Below the pieces are notes generated by a model. That model did not search any database. It was not told the DNA's origin and worked only from the letters and a program-made list of their open reading frames with translations. Source: Acanthochromis polyacanthus (lineage: Eukaryota; Chordata; Actinopteri; Pomacentridae). Taken from it: a DNA stretch of 64,000 bases. Positions 21,040 through 34,150 of this stretch are shown here, piece by piece. Location: the NCBI RefSeq assembly GCF_021347895.1, contig NC_067118.1:15048511-15112510 (forward strand), given 5' to 3'. Each line of letters starts with the position of its first letter. Positions within the stretch are counted from its first letter, which is position 1. The translations under genes and the position numbers were made by a program.

Positions 21040-21240
21040 AAATTCAAAGTGATCCAGAATCCAGGATCCTTTCCGGATTGCCACCAAAATTAAATCAGCT
21101 CTTCCTCTTACCATAGTCTACACCCCCTCAAATTTTTTATGTGAATCTGCCCAGGTGTTTTTGAGTTATCTTGCTAACAGACAGACAGACAGACACACAA
21201 ATGCCGGGTGTCACATAACCTCCTTGGCGGAGGTAATTAG
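21040..21240 (-). repeat. Dispersed repeat, CCGCCAAGGAGGTTATGTGAC family, minus copy
   Basis: Reversed, it begins ACCTCCGCCAAGGAGGTTAT, then TGTGACACCCGGCATTTGTG, TAACTCAAAAACACCTGGGC, and later TGATTTAATTTTGGTGGCAA and ATCCGGAAAGGATCCTGGAT. It is a better preserved member of the family seen at 18150. The end CCTCCGCCAAGGAGG is itself palindromic. Confidence 0.7.
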
Positions 21241-24039
21241 TCTTTCCAACTGCTTTGCCTTTCTCATAGCATAGACTACTACCAATCAGTTAACCCTTTA
21301 CAGGGCACTCATTGAAATACTTTGAAATTCAAAATTTCCAGACTAGAGTGTGATTTGAGGAGACTTTTTAAAAAAACTTTTGTGACATTTTTCAATTTTC
21401 TTTATTTTTATGTTGAAATTCAAGGTCAGTGAAGTTACCATATATGGTTCCTTGCCTGTTATTGGTAAAAAAAAAAAAAAAAAAAAAAACATTCCAAGAA
21501 ATGTATACGTCATCACTTAGCACAACTACTCAACTGTAAAATGTGGGAATTTCTTCAACTAACCGGGGTTCGTGTTGACATTTCAACCACAAATATGGAA
21601 GAGGGCCAAGACACAAGTCCATCTTTTTCCAACTTTGGAGAAAAGAGAAAGTTTGATACATTTCAGGCCTCTGCTGATTGGTCAAATGCCACGATGTAGC
21701 GTGCTGCAATGTAGAGTGATCTTCGCTGATTCGCTGGGTGAAAACCACATGCTTCTTGCTCTCACTGAAAGGTGGGAGCAACGGCATATTTAATGTGTGT
21801 AGAAGTTGCCAAATATGCCACTTATAGTCAAAATGACGACTAGTAAATGAACTTGGAATGAAGAATGCCCTTTAACACCCAAATTCAAATTAGCTGGAGA
21901 CTCCTGGGGGTGACATACAAAAGGGTTTTCATGAATGTGGGTGTCAGTGGCTTCATTCATCGTTGTTGACAGAATCAGAAGTGCTTATAGACACCCAGCG
22001 GCAGTCTTTGAAAAATGTTGTTGCTTTCCCCTCCATCTCAGCTGGAGCAAACCAGTTGAAAGTCACATCCATTTACTTATTGATGTCTACAACAGATTGT
22101 AGGCTTACTAAATTGCTACTTTTACACTGCTAAACTTACATTCAAATTGACACATTTTTGTTTTTCTCTAATCATGTCCATCTTAGTGCTTTGACAGCAT
22201 AATTTTTGCATGCTTCTCAGAATGCAGATCTATAGAAACAAAACTGAATGTTTACAGGTTGTTGCTGTGAGTCACCCACAGTTTCATGTGAAACAGTATT
22301 TTCCCACCAATGCAAGAGCAAAGACCCTTGAACAGATGCTGGTACACATGAAATGAGTTTTACGACTCTGGATAAAAAAGAAGAAGAAAATACAGCAAGG
22401 CAAATACATAGATGAAAAGCCATTTCTTGGAAAAACCAGTTGCCACCACCCCATCCAAAATATTCGTACATGGGTGGCAGCAAAGGTCTACCACAGAGAC
22501 ATTGGTAATGTCATCATTTGGCCACTGGGTTTCCAGAGTGATTCTACTTCTTGGACCCTGAAGAAATATCTAAAATCACTGTGAGTTGTCCTAGAACCAT
22601 GAATCTTTGTACAAAACACAATGATATTTCACCCAGTATTTATGGAAGTACTTCACAAGGGACCAATGTAGGGGACCAACCAATCACAAACCATGTGGTT
22701 TATCATTTAAACCACATGGTTACAAACAGATTCAACACGTGATGCAAATAAAACAATGAAGTAATGAATGCGTAAAGTAATGTGCAATATGAGGATTTGC
22801 ACTACATATAAGGGTCTTTAAAAAGGTTTTTGGTTTCACCAGAAAATATTGCAGGCAAAAAAATTGTTCTTGCATTATTTTATTATTTTATAAAACGGTC
22901 TCTTTTCACTTGAGTGCTCTTGGTCCACTGATGTTCAAGTTTCGCTATCCCTTGCAGACGGCACAAAGCCTCAACAATGTGGACAGCTTCATCATCATCT
23001 TAAAAATGGTGACCACGCGAGTGGGATTTCAACTTAGGTTGCACAGAGCAAAAGTTCAAAGCCAGACTTTGGTTGTTTCTGCCACCTGTGCCGTGAGGAC
23101 AGAAGCATTGCCCTGGAGCAACAGCACACTCGCCCGAAGCTTTCCTCTCCTCGTAACCAAATAATGACAAATACTAGAGGTTTCATGGACAGAGATATAA
23201 AGCTTTGTAATATGCAACAAAATGGGAGTTCCACCCCTTGTTTCCCAGTGCTGCCGAGAACCTTTTTTTGGTTAAATGTTTGTATCCTTTGTGTGTTTTT
23301 AACAGTAGGTGCTTCTCAGTGGCTGTGAACACCCCTGTTCTCTATGTAGCACAGATGTTTACTAAGGTGGATCAGCTTGATCTGTATCTGACATCTCAGG
23401 CTGCTTAACAAAGGCCCATACATGTAATTCTTTACTACCTGAAATAAATTTTACTGCATTTTGGCAGGGGGACAGATTTGTCACAGAGAACAATCGAGGC
23501 AATGAATACAGAGGGAGAAAGAAAACAAAGAGTAGAAGAGGATGAGGAAATATATGAACAGAAAGAATGTAATGTTGAAGGAAGAGAAAGAGGATTGTAT
23601 TTCAAGGTTGTAGAATTGAATCCAACTCTTGTGCAATGACTGCTTGACAGATAGTTTATGTTGCTGCCTACTGACATAGTTTGAAAGCTGCTGTTATTTA
23701 ATTTTTGCCCTCCATCTTAAAATATGGGACCTAGAGCATGGTATGGGACCGTCAAAAGCTAATGTAACATAATCATCCGGTGCATTCCTTTAGCTGTTCT
23801 TCACACATGCAAGAACACGTAATATTTATACATTAGATACTTAAAATACCTAAAAATACTGGGATGTTTTGATCAGTAGGTGATGCTAGAAATCTTGATT
23901 GTTCCCATGAATGTGAGGTAGTGAAAATACGTATAAAGGACAGTAGAATAACATCAATTCTGATTTTGCATCATGGACATTCGGAGTCACATTTACCATC
24001 ATTTCATAATATATGCATTTCTTCCTTCCCACTAGAGCC
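21241..24039. other. No recognised feature
   Basis: Contains an A-run at about 21470-21489. The open frames here have no recognised domain. No splice-bounded exon of a known protein was found. Confidence 0.5.
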
Positions 24040-25330
24040 ACATACACCCAGCACCATGTCGTCTCAATCCTAGTCTCTCTGACTTACTGAAAAGCCATCT
24101 CCCTAGAGGCTGAACACCAGATGATTTATTCATGTCCAGACACATGATTTATTAAAACACACACAATTTGTTAATCCCTCAGAAGAACTGAAAGATGTGT
24201 CCCTCAATTGATTCAGTCTAGTCTGCTCATATATGTTTCTGTCCCTGTGAGTAATTCAACTCTGGTGCCCAATTAACCGGCTCTATCAAATAATGAAGCC
24301 AGGAATTACAGAGAGAATGCTCTGTCTGTGATTCTGCACTCCACCATTCTTTGTATACAGCTGTGTAACCTTACAGGCAGCTAATTATGGGCTTATCCTA
24401 ATTATTATGGATTTTTCTTTTCTCAACAATCATTCACAGTGTGCACATTTTATGAACCATTGGGAATATGACCAATTAGGCAAAAAGGTTAAGTCAACCA
24501 AAGTTTAACAAAGAAGTGCACAGCTACAGTCTGACAATTGTTGGAATGCCCTCTCTTGCAGAGTTTATTTCCACCCCCCTATAGTGTGTGGCAGTTTGAA
24601 GCCTGGTGTAGCTCAGCTCAGTGTTTCCCTTGTGTGCCCAATGCAGAATGGTGCATAGAGATGCCAGGTGTGTGCTGCAAAAAAAAAAAAAGAAAAAAAA
24701 GAAGATAAAATGACATCAGTTTAATAAGCTCCTGCTATTTTAAAAGCCCTACCAGGAGGCAAAACCATAAAAAGCTGTGGGGTGGCTGAATCACTTGTGT
24801 GGAGCTGGAAACTTTTATTTGACACAAGTTAATTAGACATGTTCATCTCTTTCATCAAGGCCACCTTTCTCTGCTAAGGTTCCATAACTCGATCTGGCAT
24901 AATGGTAACACAGGCATTTTGGCACCGGTGTCAATCACTGACACAGCTCTGTGTTAACTTACTTCTTTTGTTGCACATTTTAATTCAATGGCCATCATTC
25001 TTGTAAAGAAGCAGAGAAAGGTTTCCCAAATTAATTGGATCAACGATTAAGTGGGAGGCATCCCGCCCCACCGAGCAGAGACAATCGCAGAAGAAAGGGT
25101 CAACACAGGCGCCGGCTGAAAATTGACACTTGAATTAGATAATGAAGAATAGAGGGCAGAAGAAAGGGAGAGAGGCCTATCGGTGTGAGGTCTTCAAGGA
25201 GGTCCAGACTTAAATTAGCCTGGTGTGACCAGAGAGAAAGTTTTGATTGACTCATGTTGCTTGGCAATATTGATTTGCAAAGAGAAGCTGAACTGTGACA
25301 CTCTTTACTTGGCATTACCCAGTGAAAAGC
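24040..25330. other. Possible conserved non-coding segment
   Basis: Low in repeats and rich in TAATTA/TAATTG-type motifs (for example CAGCTAATTATGGG, CCTAATTATTATGG, AAGTTAATTAGACA, AAATTAATTGGATC near 24310-25040), with a balanced-composition block at 25000-25300. This kind of sequence is common in developmental enhancers of vertebrates. There is no direct proof of function; this is an impression only. Confidence 0.2.
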
Positions 25331-26259
25331 TTTTTATTTAATGTATACAACTTGAGTTTCATATAGGAACTAAGCTCTAGCTTGTTGAGCTAGTAACAAG
25401 GACATGTGATTGTGACACACAATATTAGATGTGAATGGCTGTCCTTGTGACAGTGAAATGCAAATAACTGAACTGCTATGTTTTTTTTGGTCAAAGACGA
25501 GGTTTACAAAATAGTCAATAAGCTTTTGTACTGTTTTCTCTGAAATTTATTCAGTAGAAGTTTTAAATGTCAAATATGACAACTTTTGAAGATTATCTTT
25601 GATCTCAGTATATAAACCTAACCAATGTTGCTGCCAAAATGGTTTAGCTTAAATTAAGGGTTGTTTTTGATTCGTATTTAGTTTCAGGTTTGTTAAAACA
25701 TGATCACCTGAGATTGGATGAGCTGTTGTCAGAACATATTTGTTCCGATTAAAAAAAAAAAGTTTGAACTCCTAACTTCGACCAGGACCATTTTTAGAAG
25801 AGCTTGTTAATTCTAGGTACTGGTCTGGTGCAAAATAAATGAATTTAACAGTAGCAAGGCCATGAAGAGTAGTTCTGCAACAGAGCAAACAAATCAGTAT
25901 GCAAGAACGAAATCATGCAGCATGGAGGACGACTGATTATAAAATGTTGCGAAGGAGTTCAGTTTTAATTGGATTGGTTTGTAATTTCAAGATTTGACCA
26001 TTATGATCAGCCTTTGTGAATGAATATTGGCTGAGCACCATGATATGTACCTTCATGGCCCACGGTCAATGGTGATCATTTCCATGGCAACTGAACTCTG
26101 TAAAGAATGCATCTTTTGAATATGAAATTCTTAAGGTAGATTTAAATGATGTTGAGAGAAGTGAGACAAGTAGCTTTCTATTTTGTGGACACACTCTTTA
26201 CTCACTCTTTGATTTCCTGACAATTACACAGTATGACATGTTCAAGTTAAATATCCATC
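25331..26259. other. No recognised feature
   Basis: AT-rich sequence without recognised content. Confidence 0.5.
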
Positions 26260-26395
26260 CATCTATTACGTATCTATTCATCCGTCCTTTATCTATACAC
26301 TGCTCAATCCTCATTAGGGTCGTGTTGGGGCTGGAGTCTGTCCCAGTGGTCTTAGGGTGAAGACAGGGGACACCCTGGACAGGTCACCAGTCAAG
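26260..26395 (+). repeat. Dispersed CATCCAT...CTCATTAGGGTCG repeat, left part
   Basis: It shows the typical order TATCTATACACTGCTCAATC, CTCATTAGGGTCGTGTTGGG, GCTGGAGTCTGTCCCAG and ACACCCTGGACAGGTCACCA of a common teleost repeat. It breaks off after CACCAGTCAA, where another sequence begins. Further members lie at 26700 and 47345. Confidence 0.65.
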
Positions 26396-26439
26396 ATTGA
26401 TTATGTTCATTTTGTTGTTTACTTATGTTTGATTAGCAA

Positions 26440-26660
26440 TTCTTTTATTCCGACAAAGTTAGTAACGGTGATTGTTTTACCTTGTTGACATGTTTCGACT
26501 ATGTCGGCAGTCTTCCTCAGAGCGTCGTCCAACGTGTGATGACGTGTCCTTTTGACGAGGTGACCAGTCTGACAGATCTGTCAGAATCTGTCAGACCGAC
26601 CACTGCCCCCACCGTCCGATGGTCTCTGGAGGATGGAGCCCCAGGCATGCGAGAGGGCAT
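26440..26660 (-). pseudogene. Possible Penelope-like element 3' end
   Basis: Reversed, it includes CTGAGGAAGACTGCCGACAT and AGTCGAAACATGTCAACAAG. The arrangement GA(G/T)GAAG...GTCGAAACATGTC is common near the 3' end of Penelope-like retroelements in fish. No RT or GIY-YIG domain is left. The assignment is tentative; it separates two partial copies of the CTCATTAGGGTCG repeat. Confidence 0.3.
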
Positions 26661-26699
26661 AGGCCACCTCATCCCGATTCATGGAAGCGTTGGCAGGTT

Positions 26700-26850
26700 A
26701 ATGAGAGGGGGCTGGAGTCTGTTGCAGCTGACACAGGGCGAAAGACAGACTACACCCTGTACAGGTCCCCAGTTCACCATAGGGTCAAACAGACAGACAA
26801 CCATGCACAATCACACTCGCAGTCAATTTAGAATGTCCAACACAAACACC
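26700..26850 (+). repeat. Dispersed CTCATTAGGGTCG repeat, right part
   Basis: It carries GGCTGGAGTCTGTTGCAGCT, ACACCCTGTACAGGTCCCCA and GACAGACAACCATGCACAAT, the later part of the same repeat family, followed by CAATTTAGAATGTCCAAC. Confidence 0.65.
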
Positions 26851-26989
26851 AAATTTGTCAAGCTTGCGTTGGTTATCCTACTACTTTTCACTATGTTGTT
26901 TGTTGGTGCTTCCTAACATGGTAGTGCTACTCAACGAGAGACCCAGTGTACCTTGGCAGCTATGAAGGAAAAGACGGAAACGGCTGAAT

Positions 26990-28075
26990 GACGTGCTCGG
27001 AGGAGAAGATACAAACCCGTCTTCCTTTCCATAACCATACGAAATGCAAGATCTCTTCCTAACAGTATGGATGAGTTAGTGGTGCTGACTTGGCACCATA
27101 GCAACTACTGTCAGTGTAGCATCATGATGTTCATGGAAACATGGCTAATGGGGCAAACATTGTACACTAACATTGCTCTGATAGCTTATAGGTGATGCGG
27201 GCAGATGGGGCAAAGGAGAGTGGTAAGAGGAAGAGAGAGTAGCTGTGATTGTTGGTGATGCATGGCGTAACCCCAGGCATATCACTATTACAGAATATCT
27301 CTACATTAAAGACATCGAGCTGTTAGCATTTGGCCATTTCATCTACTGAGGAAATTTTCACACATTATCCTGATAGCTGTGTACATTCCCCCTCTGCAAA
27401 GGCTGACTTTGTCTGTGACATTATCCATTCTGCTACAAGTAGACTGTAGACATAACACATGTTTGTCCTTTTTATTTCTGGAATTTTAGCCATGCCTATC
27501 TGCTCTTCTGTCTGCCCACTTTCACTCAGTATGCTACATGCCACACCAGAGACAATAGAACACTGGACTTGTTCTGTGCCATCACCAAAGAGGCATACAG
27601 CTCATCACCTCTCTTTTCCCTTGAAAAATCTGACCACAACCTGGTGCACCTCCAGCCTGTATACAAACCTCTTGTACAGAGTGTGAAGAAATGGCCCGAT
27701 GAGGCTCTAAAGGTGACCTTGACACAACTGTGTGGGAGGTGCTCTGTGGTGGTCATGGGGAAGACATTGAAGGTCTCAGTCACTGTTTTATATACCACAC
27801 CAACTTCTGGAAAATATCATGTCCCCTCGGACTGCATGATTTCTCCAACAACAAACACTTGATTACTCCAGACATAAAGGTCCTTCTTAATGAAGAGAGC
27901 GTATTGAAGTTAGGAAACAAAGAGGTGCTGAAGGCTGCACAGAGGGAGATGAGGGGGAGGAAAGGGAGGGGAAGAAAAGTTTCAAGATGAAAATGGAGGA
28001 GCAACTGCAGCAGAACAACATCACTGGGCAACAAGGCCTCAAACTCATACGGCCACACAGGTAGTATGTAACGTG
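26990..28075 (+). pseudogene. Rex1-like LINE endonuclease region, degenerate
   Basis: Broken frames carry the apurinic-endonuclease-like domain of Rex1/CR1-type LINEs: ITIRNARSLPNSMDEL, then MFMETWL (catalytic Glu), an IAVYIPPSAKA block, LDLFCAITKEAYSSSP and SDHNLVHLQPVYKPLVQ (the SDH catalytic motif), and then the connector NNKHLITPDIKVLLNEE with a basic helix. Many stops and shifts lie between the blocks, so it is dead. It continues after an interruption as the RT part at 28640-29560. Confidence 0.75.
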
Positions 28076-28420
28076 CCCCTGAATACGACCCATGAGAGCG
28101 TATTTAGGTTAGTGCCCCTATGAGGGACAGGAAGGCATTACGGGATTTAATTCGCGAAGCTGCTTTTCCCTCGCGAAACGGCTTTTCCCTCACTTTCGCA
28201 AGACGGGTTCAGGGTTATGGTTAGGGTTCGGGTTAGTGTTAGGTCAAACTTTGTTCATGGTGACGTTTAAGCTGAGACGCCAGAGTGTCGATATTTACTC
28301 AACCGCTAGAGGCCGCTTAACTTCAAAACGTAACACTTGGTCGTAATATGGGCGTGTACAGACGACCTATGTGGTCGTTTTTTCAATGAGGACAGTCTCT
28401 CATTGGGACTTGGGAGGTCT
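28076..28420. other. Sequence interrupting the LINE, with GGGTTAG-like motifs
   Basis: A GC-richer block between the two LINE parts contains CGTATTTAGGTTAGTGCCCC, TATGGTTAGGGTTCGGGTTA and GTCGTAATATGGGCGTGTAC. It reads like an inserted miniature element, but I could not find certain inverted ends or a duplication. Confidence 0.35.
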
Positions 28421-28639
28421 GAAAACCATCTCTCCAAAACAAAGAGCCCCTCTACTAGTTGGAAAATAGAAAATTCTTTTCTTCAAATTATTTGATCAAA
28501 TATCTGTAGATACACCTCACCTCTTACAGCACTCAACTCACAGCCAAACTGAACTCCTGCTGAATCTTCAGACTCATGCCTATCCCCAGCACCACCACCC
28601 TCAGCTGCCAACACTCAGACCCTATGCCCCAAAATGTCC

Positions 28640-29560
28640 CTCTTCACAGGCCAGGTAAAAAGCTAACTCAGAAGGATCAAGGTAAAAAATAAAAGGCTGC
28701 AGGTCCTGATGACATCAGCTGTGACTAGCTGTGCAGGATAGTTAATCACATGTTTAACATGACCTTGATGCTGAGGAAAGTACCACAGCAGTGGAAAACA
28801 TCATATGTGGTACCAGTGCCGAAAATCCCTTATCCCAAGGACTTCAACAACTACAGGCTGGTAGCTCACATCACACCACATCCTTGCCCATCTTCTGGAC
28901 AAGTATTGAGTTTCAATGGAATTGAAGGGTCCCACTTCATTGAAAGTCCACTTTATAGTTCACCTATCAACTTGATATCAGAGTGGATGACATTGTCTTC
29001 TATCTCTGTAGCAGATCACTGTTTCATCTGGAAAAAGCTGGGGAAATTACAATAATTTAGTTTTTTGATTTCTCAAGTGCTTTTAATACCATACAGCCTG
29101 GGCTCATGAGGAACAAGCTGGAGCAAACAGGGTGGACTCTCTACAACACACTCTACAAAAAAGGACAGAGCAAACTCTATCTCTTGAGGAACCCAGATGT
29201 TTTGAAGTGCAAAGAGTGCTTCTGAGGTCATTTTCAGTAGTGGCATCAGTCATTTTCCATGCAGTGATATGCTAGTGTAGCAGCATTTCTGCTGCAGACA
29301 GTAGAAGACTTAACAAGCTGGTTGAAAAAGACAACTCTATCCTGGGATGCCCACTTGACTCAGTGGAGGTGGAGGGAGACCGGAAGTCGATAGCTTAGCT
29401 ATCATACCTGCTGGAGAACATGTCCCACCCTCTGCAAGACACTCTGACAGCACTAGGCAGCTCCTTCAGCTGCAGTTCGTAAAAGACACACCGCAGGTCC
29501 TTCCTTCCAACTGCTGTCAGCCTTTGCAACCAGCTCTACTCCCAGTTAACTACCCATTGA
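28640..29560 (+). pseudogene. Rex1-like LINE reverse-transcriptase region, degenerate
   Basis: Recognisable pieces in order: KAAGPDDISCD, then MFNMTLMLRKVPQQWKTSYV and VPVPKIPYPKDFNNYRLVA; an interruption at about 28900-29045; motif A as FDFSSAFNTIQPGLMRNKLE; then far C-terminal blocks CWCSSISAADSRRLNKLVEK, LGCPLDSVEVEGDRKS and SHPLQDTLTALGSSF, ending RRSFLPTAVSLCNQL. The catalytic ADD block and the middle of the domain are lost. This is a remnant of the same element as 26990-28075. Confidence 0.8.
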
Positions 29561-29872
29561 TAGATTTCACTCTGGTGCAACATCAACACTATAATCATGT
29601 GCATGATGAATATTTTGCACATTTGAAAACACTGTACATTAACAGTTTTTCTGCATATGCAAGAATCTGTGCAGCATCACTGCACTTATGGCAGAATCTG
29701 TGCTATACCATTAATGTGTGCAATATTGTTATTTTACACATTCAATGGGTTTTCCTGTACAGTATCTGGATATTCACAAATGGAACAATCAGTATGTATG
29801 TATATTTTTGGGGTTATTTTAATAGTCTACTAATATTCCCTACATTTTTGCACCATCCTCTTTGCTGCTATA
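29561..29872. other. No recognised feature
   Basis: AT-rich stretch between the LINE end and a SINE; it may include LINE 3' UTR. Confidence 0.4.
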
Positions 29873-30091
29873 AATGGTTATATTCATATAGTGCTTTTAT
29901 CCAAAGCGCTTTACATGATACGTCACATTCACCCATTCACACACTGATGGCAGAATCTGCCATGCAAGGCGCTAACCACAACCCACCAGGAGCAATTAGG
30001 GACACCTCGACACGAGCTCGACGGGCCGAGGATCGAACTGGCAACCTTCCAGTTACAAGACGGCCACTCTACCCACTGAGCCATGCCCCCC
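29873..30091 (-). repeat. tRNA-derived SINE, minus strand
   Basis: Reversed, it begins GGGGGGCATGGCTCAGTGGG (A box TGGCTCAGTGGGTAGAG) and has a B box GTTCGATCCTC, then GGTGTCCCTAATTGCTCCTG, TGGCAGATTCTGCCATCAGT and the tail GTAAAGCGCTTTGGATAAAA. This is a well-known teleost tRNA-related SINE type and this copy is nearly whole. Confidence 0.85.
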
Positions 30092-33000
30092 TATGCTGTA
30101 ACAGTGTAAATTTCCACAATTTGGGATTATTAAAGGCTTATCTTATCTGTTGTCTAAAGTTTGAGAAATTAATGCTTACTTAACATCTTTTGAACATACC
30201 TATGAGTAGAATGGACCTCACAGCTACTCCAGCACAGCCACAAGTGGATTAATCATCATTCTGAGCATGTCTGTTGTTTGCGTTTCATTCCCAGAGGTTA
30301 AGTTACAGATATTCTTCCTCTAGGTGGTCTCACAGAAGCAAAGATGACTCTTGCAGTGAGGTCATATATCCAGACCATGAGGTACACTAGTAAGCAAAGC
30401 CTCTGCTGTCTCTTTCACATCCAAGCCCTGACAGAGTCAGAACATAAAAGCCCACAGTGACATGAGTTCCCAGCCTCACATTGCTGCAATGGTAGAAAGT
30501 TGTTTTTCCAATGCTCCACCTACTGAATACGAAGCTTGAAAAGCCTAGGCTATGCTTCCCCAGTGGTAGACAGAGGAGGTGGGGGAGTTGGTTCGGGGTA
30601 GGAAGGAATGACAATAACTAGAGAAGCAGGTGCAGGGAAGAGAAGGGGGAGTGAAAGTAGCTGGAGACGAAACTGGGATGTGCAGGAATTTCACTGAAGA
30701 AACTTCAGCTTTCTCCACTTCCTAATCCCTGTAGGTCCTACTGGAATATTTCCACTCTGATGTACACGATGGAGAATGTGTGTGTGTGCGTGCGCATAAT
30801 GTGGTGTTGAAGCAGGCTTCCATGCAACATATGAAGGAGATTGTAAAAATCTGCAAGGGGACTGCAACCATTCAGACTACAATAAGTGTTCTTATATAGG
30901 CTTGTGGAGTACATGAGTAGATGAAGTATGATAAGAGGATGGATTTATTTTTTGTCCTTGTCTCCTAATGTTTTTGAACCACTCTGTGAGGAAATCACTT
31001 AAACTGGCTTTTACATCATTTGATGCAGTCTGAATTCAGATTTACATGTTTTATTTCTATTGACAGCACTCCAGAATAGCCCCGAAACAGTAGAGCTTTG
31101 CTCCAAAATTTTAAAGCTGCATTATGCAATGCTTTCCCACTGGGGGGCAATGAAACCACAAGGCAAAACTAACAAATACCAAACTAACAATGTAACAACA
31201 CATGTCTGATATATATATATTAGTCCTATAACTTTATGAATAATATTTTTGCTCCACACCAAGCAAACACAGAGCAATGTGAAAACTGGAGCAAAATTAT
31301 TTCAGCCTTTGATTAATTAAAGGAACATGGATGGCATGACAACATACACAAAATGAATAAAGTCTCCTAATAGTACTTTTATAAGCTTGGTATATGTTGA
31401 GTTAACATTTCTACTACCTCCAAAAAAAAAACTTTAGCCTAAATTTACCATGTCAGTGAATTCCTATGCACTCCAAAACTAATGCAACTATGGTAAATTT
31501 ACTTTAAAATTTTTATTGACCCATTTTTGTTGTTTTATTCATGTTGTTTCAGGACTGATCTGTTTCTCTATACCTTCACAAGCATGCTGTCAAACAATCC
31601 TGCATCCTACAGTACCTACATTTACTATCGCCACAATTCTGGACTATCAAGAGAGGTCAAAGTTGAGTGGGTTGGAGCATGGCTCCTATTTCTGACAGTG
31701 CAGCAGTGAAAGCTGTTTGACTCCCCTGTTTTTTATTTATATACTATATTGTGTGCTCCTGTGACATGGCGGGGCAGACAAAGGTCAGGCCAGTGTAATG
31801 AGTGACATTTGCCCCTCTGCTCACACTCATCTCATCAGCCTGAAAAGCCCCTTCCTCTTATATCCTGTTTATTTGAAACCTCTCAGCTCTTTGACTGTCT
31901 TGGTCTCTTTCTCCCTGTCTTGTTTTAGTCAGAGCTCTGCTTTGTTTCTTCCTGCCTGTGGAGCTGCCATCCAAATCTCGTCTGGGCCTACATGTCCAAT
32001 AGAACCTGTGAAGAAGAGAGGAGAGCTCCTTCACAGCCCTCCAGGGGTTGTTTCAGATGGAGAGGCTGTCCCTGTCGTCTTGTGTATTCAGTGAAAAGAG
32101 CAGGGCCAGCACAGGGAGGGGGAACTGTATCTCCTGGGCCTCCTCCTTTTATAAAAAAAAACAACTCTTTCTTCTACCCCCCATGATCCTTGGAATGCAT
32201 TGGGAGACTGCAGAAACTTCAGGTGGCTGACGGGGGGCGCTCCTAATACCTCCTTTCTTTTTCTTGCTCCACTTTGCTTGTCTTTGCAATTTCTATTTTT
32301 TTTTTCTTTTACTCCCAAGGACATGTCTAAGGGCTAAGTTTCTTTAAAAAGCACCTCAGGCTGTGTTGTATTTATTCACACTCAGGGTCTGTCTCTCTGT
32401 CTGTTTGGAAAGATCATGCAGGTTGAAACCCACCGTCCACCCCCCACATTGCTTTGGTTTCTTAAAAGACTCTCCAGCCGTGCCACAGCTCTTTGAAAAA
32501 GATGGTGGTTCTGCAAGCAAGAGAGATGTAGCAGCACTCAAAAGCTCAGCGTCTGGCATATAGGCAGTAGCCCCAGAGAACATTGTGGGTGAAGCAAATT
32601 AATGGCATCAGACAGCCTTGTGACAGCAAACCCCATTATGTGACAGTCACACACAGCCTCCAAGACGGGGTTTTAAAGGCAAAAAATAAAATACACTTAC
32701 ATATATAAAAATAACCCCCACACATACCAATCCTGGATACCCCTAATTTAAAAGCAGGCCCCTCTCAAGCGCTTTGGATAACCCACGTAATCCATGGTTC
32801 TTAAGCAGCTCTTAACCCTTTCCATGTGCTTTTCACAAAAGCTTGGCTCAGAAAAGATTTGAGCATTTTAATTTTAATTGTTCATCAAAAGGAATGACAC
32901 GTTAGTAGGTGGATTTAAATAAATGGAAACGAAAAATGTGAAATAACACGTGGAAATATGAAGTAAAGCAGTGTTAAATCAAAATTTGTTCCATATTGAT

Positions 33001-33944
33001 AATGACTTTGTACACAGTTGACAACGTTTTAACTAGCTTCTTAGGTCATCTTATTGAATAGTTTTCAGTGAACTGGTGAACCTCGTCAGAACCTGGAGTG
33101 GAATTGGAGAAGTGAGATTTCTCGTCTTCTTAATGCATTTGAGACACTCAACTTTGTTGTATTGAGGAAACTTTGGCAACCACTATTGTGATAAATTTTT
33201 TACTTTAGATTTACTTCAATGCCATATGTCATCACAATGGATAGCTGCTCCCTTAACATTAGTCACACACCAGTGGATAATCTCGTTGATAGGACTGCAG
33301 CCTCACTGCATAAAACTCTTGAAACTGTTGCACCTCTTTAAAAAAATAGGAGAACATTAGCTCCATCCTGTAATTCACAAATGTGCATTTTAAAGCAGTG
33401 GCTTTAAGTGGCTTTTAGTGGCATTGGGTGCAGTGGCTCTGGAGGTATTGTGGGACGCAAGAAAAAGAAATAAAAAGGAAAAAATAATTTGTCATTGAAA
33501 ATAAAATTTGGCATTGAAAAGGGTAAAAAAAAAATCCCTCTAAAAGCATAAAACACAGATGTTCTAAATTATTTTCTGTTTTGATGAGTTTTTTTGTATT
33601 TTGATATCATTTCAATTCCAATTTTCAGATTGCTACCTCACGTGTCTGGTTTGAAATCTTTTTTTTATAAAATTTTTTTTTCACAATATTTCAAGGACTG
33701 CTTTCTATCTCTGTTTTGATGTGAAGGGGAGGGGTGTGAATGGAGGGTCAAGAAGTGCATGATTTGCACATCATTTCAGAAGGAAGCATCGTTTTCCCTC
33801 CAGAACCAGTCAGTGACTGACATGACTGCAAGTTCAGACAACATGGTCCTGCTTCTGTTTGTTTTAATATGAAAATAATTCATATATTTTCATTCTAAGA
33901 TCATTATACAATCTTTATTTAACATTTTAGAGGTTCTGGTTTGT
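30092..33944. other. No recognised gene
   Basis: Mostly unassigned. A short (TA)n run is at about 31211-31220 and a T/C-rich block at 32240-32320. Open frames at 31798-32324 and 32356-32583 have no recognised domain. The 32560-32780 piece has mixed composition and could be conserved non-coding DNA, but I see nothing definite. Confidence 0.45.
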
Positions 33945-34150
33945 TTGACAGCTGTAGTTTGTAATGCAGTTGAAACTCCTTATTATCAGGATGCCCTAAT
34001 AACTCTCCTTCAACTGATCGAAAATGCTGTAGCCGGAGTTCTGACAGGACCAGCATTTGAGATCATTTTCCACCTCATATATAGAAAAAAAAATGAAATC
34101 CTTCTCATCACATACAGAACTCTTGATGAGCAAACTCCCTTCCTGTGGAA
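33945..34150 (+). pseudogene. LINE (L2/CR1-like) C-terminal remnant
   Basis: The frame reads LLQLIENAVAGVLTGPAFEI, then LLITYRTLDEQTP. This follows the common LINE C-terminal pattern (LQ.VQNAAARVLT... then ILLLTYKALHG.AP), with the usual NAAAR changed to NAVAG. Only this short part is visible; the rest of the 124-codon frame is not LINE-like. Confidence 0.5.

Noticed and set aside
29524..30183. 219-codon open frame on the plus strand
   Set aside because: It starts in the LINE end and runs through antisense of the tRNA-derived SINE; there is no recognisable domain.
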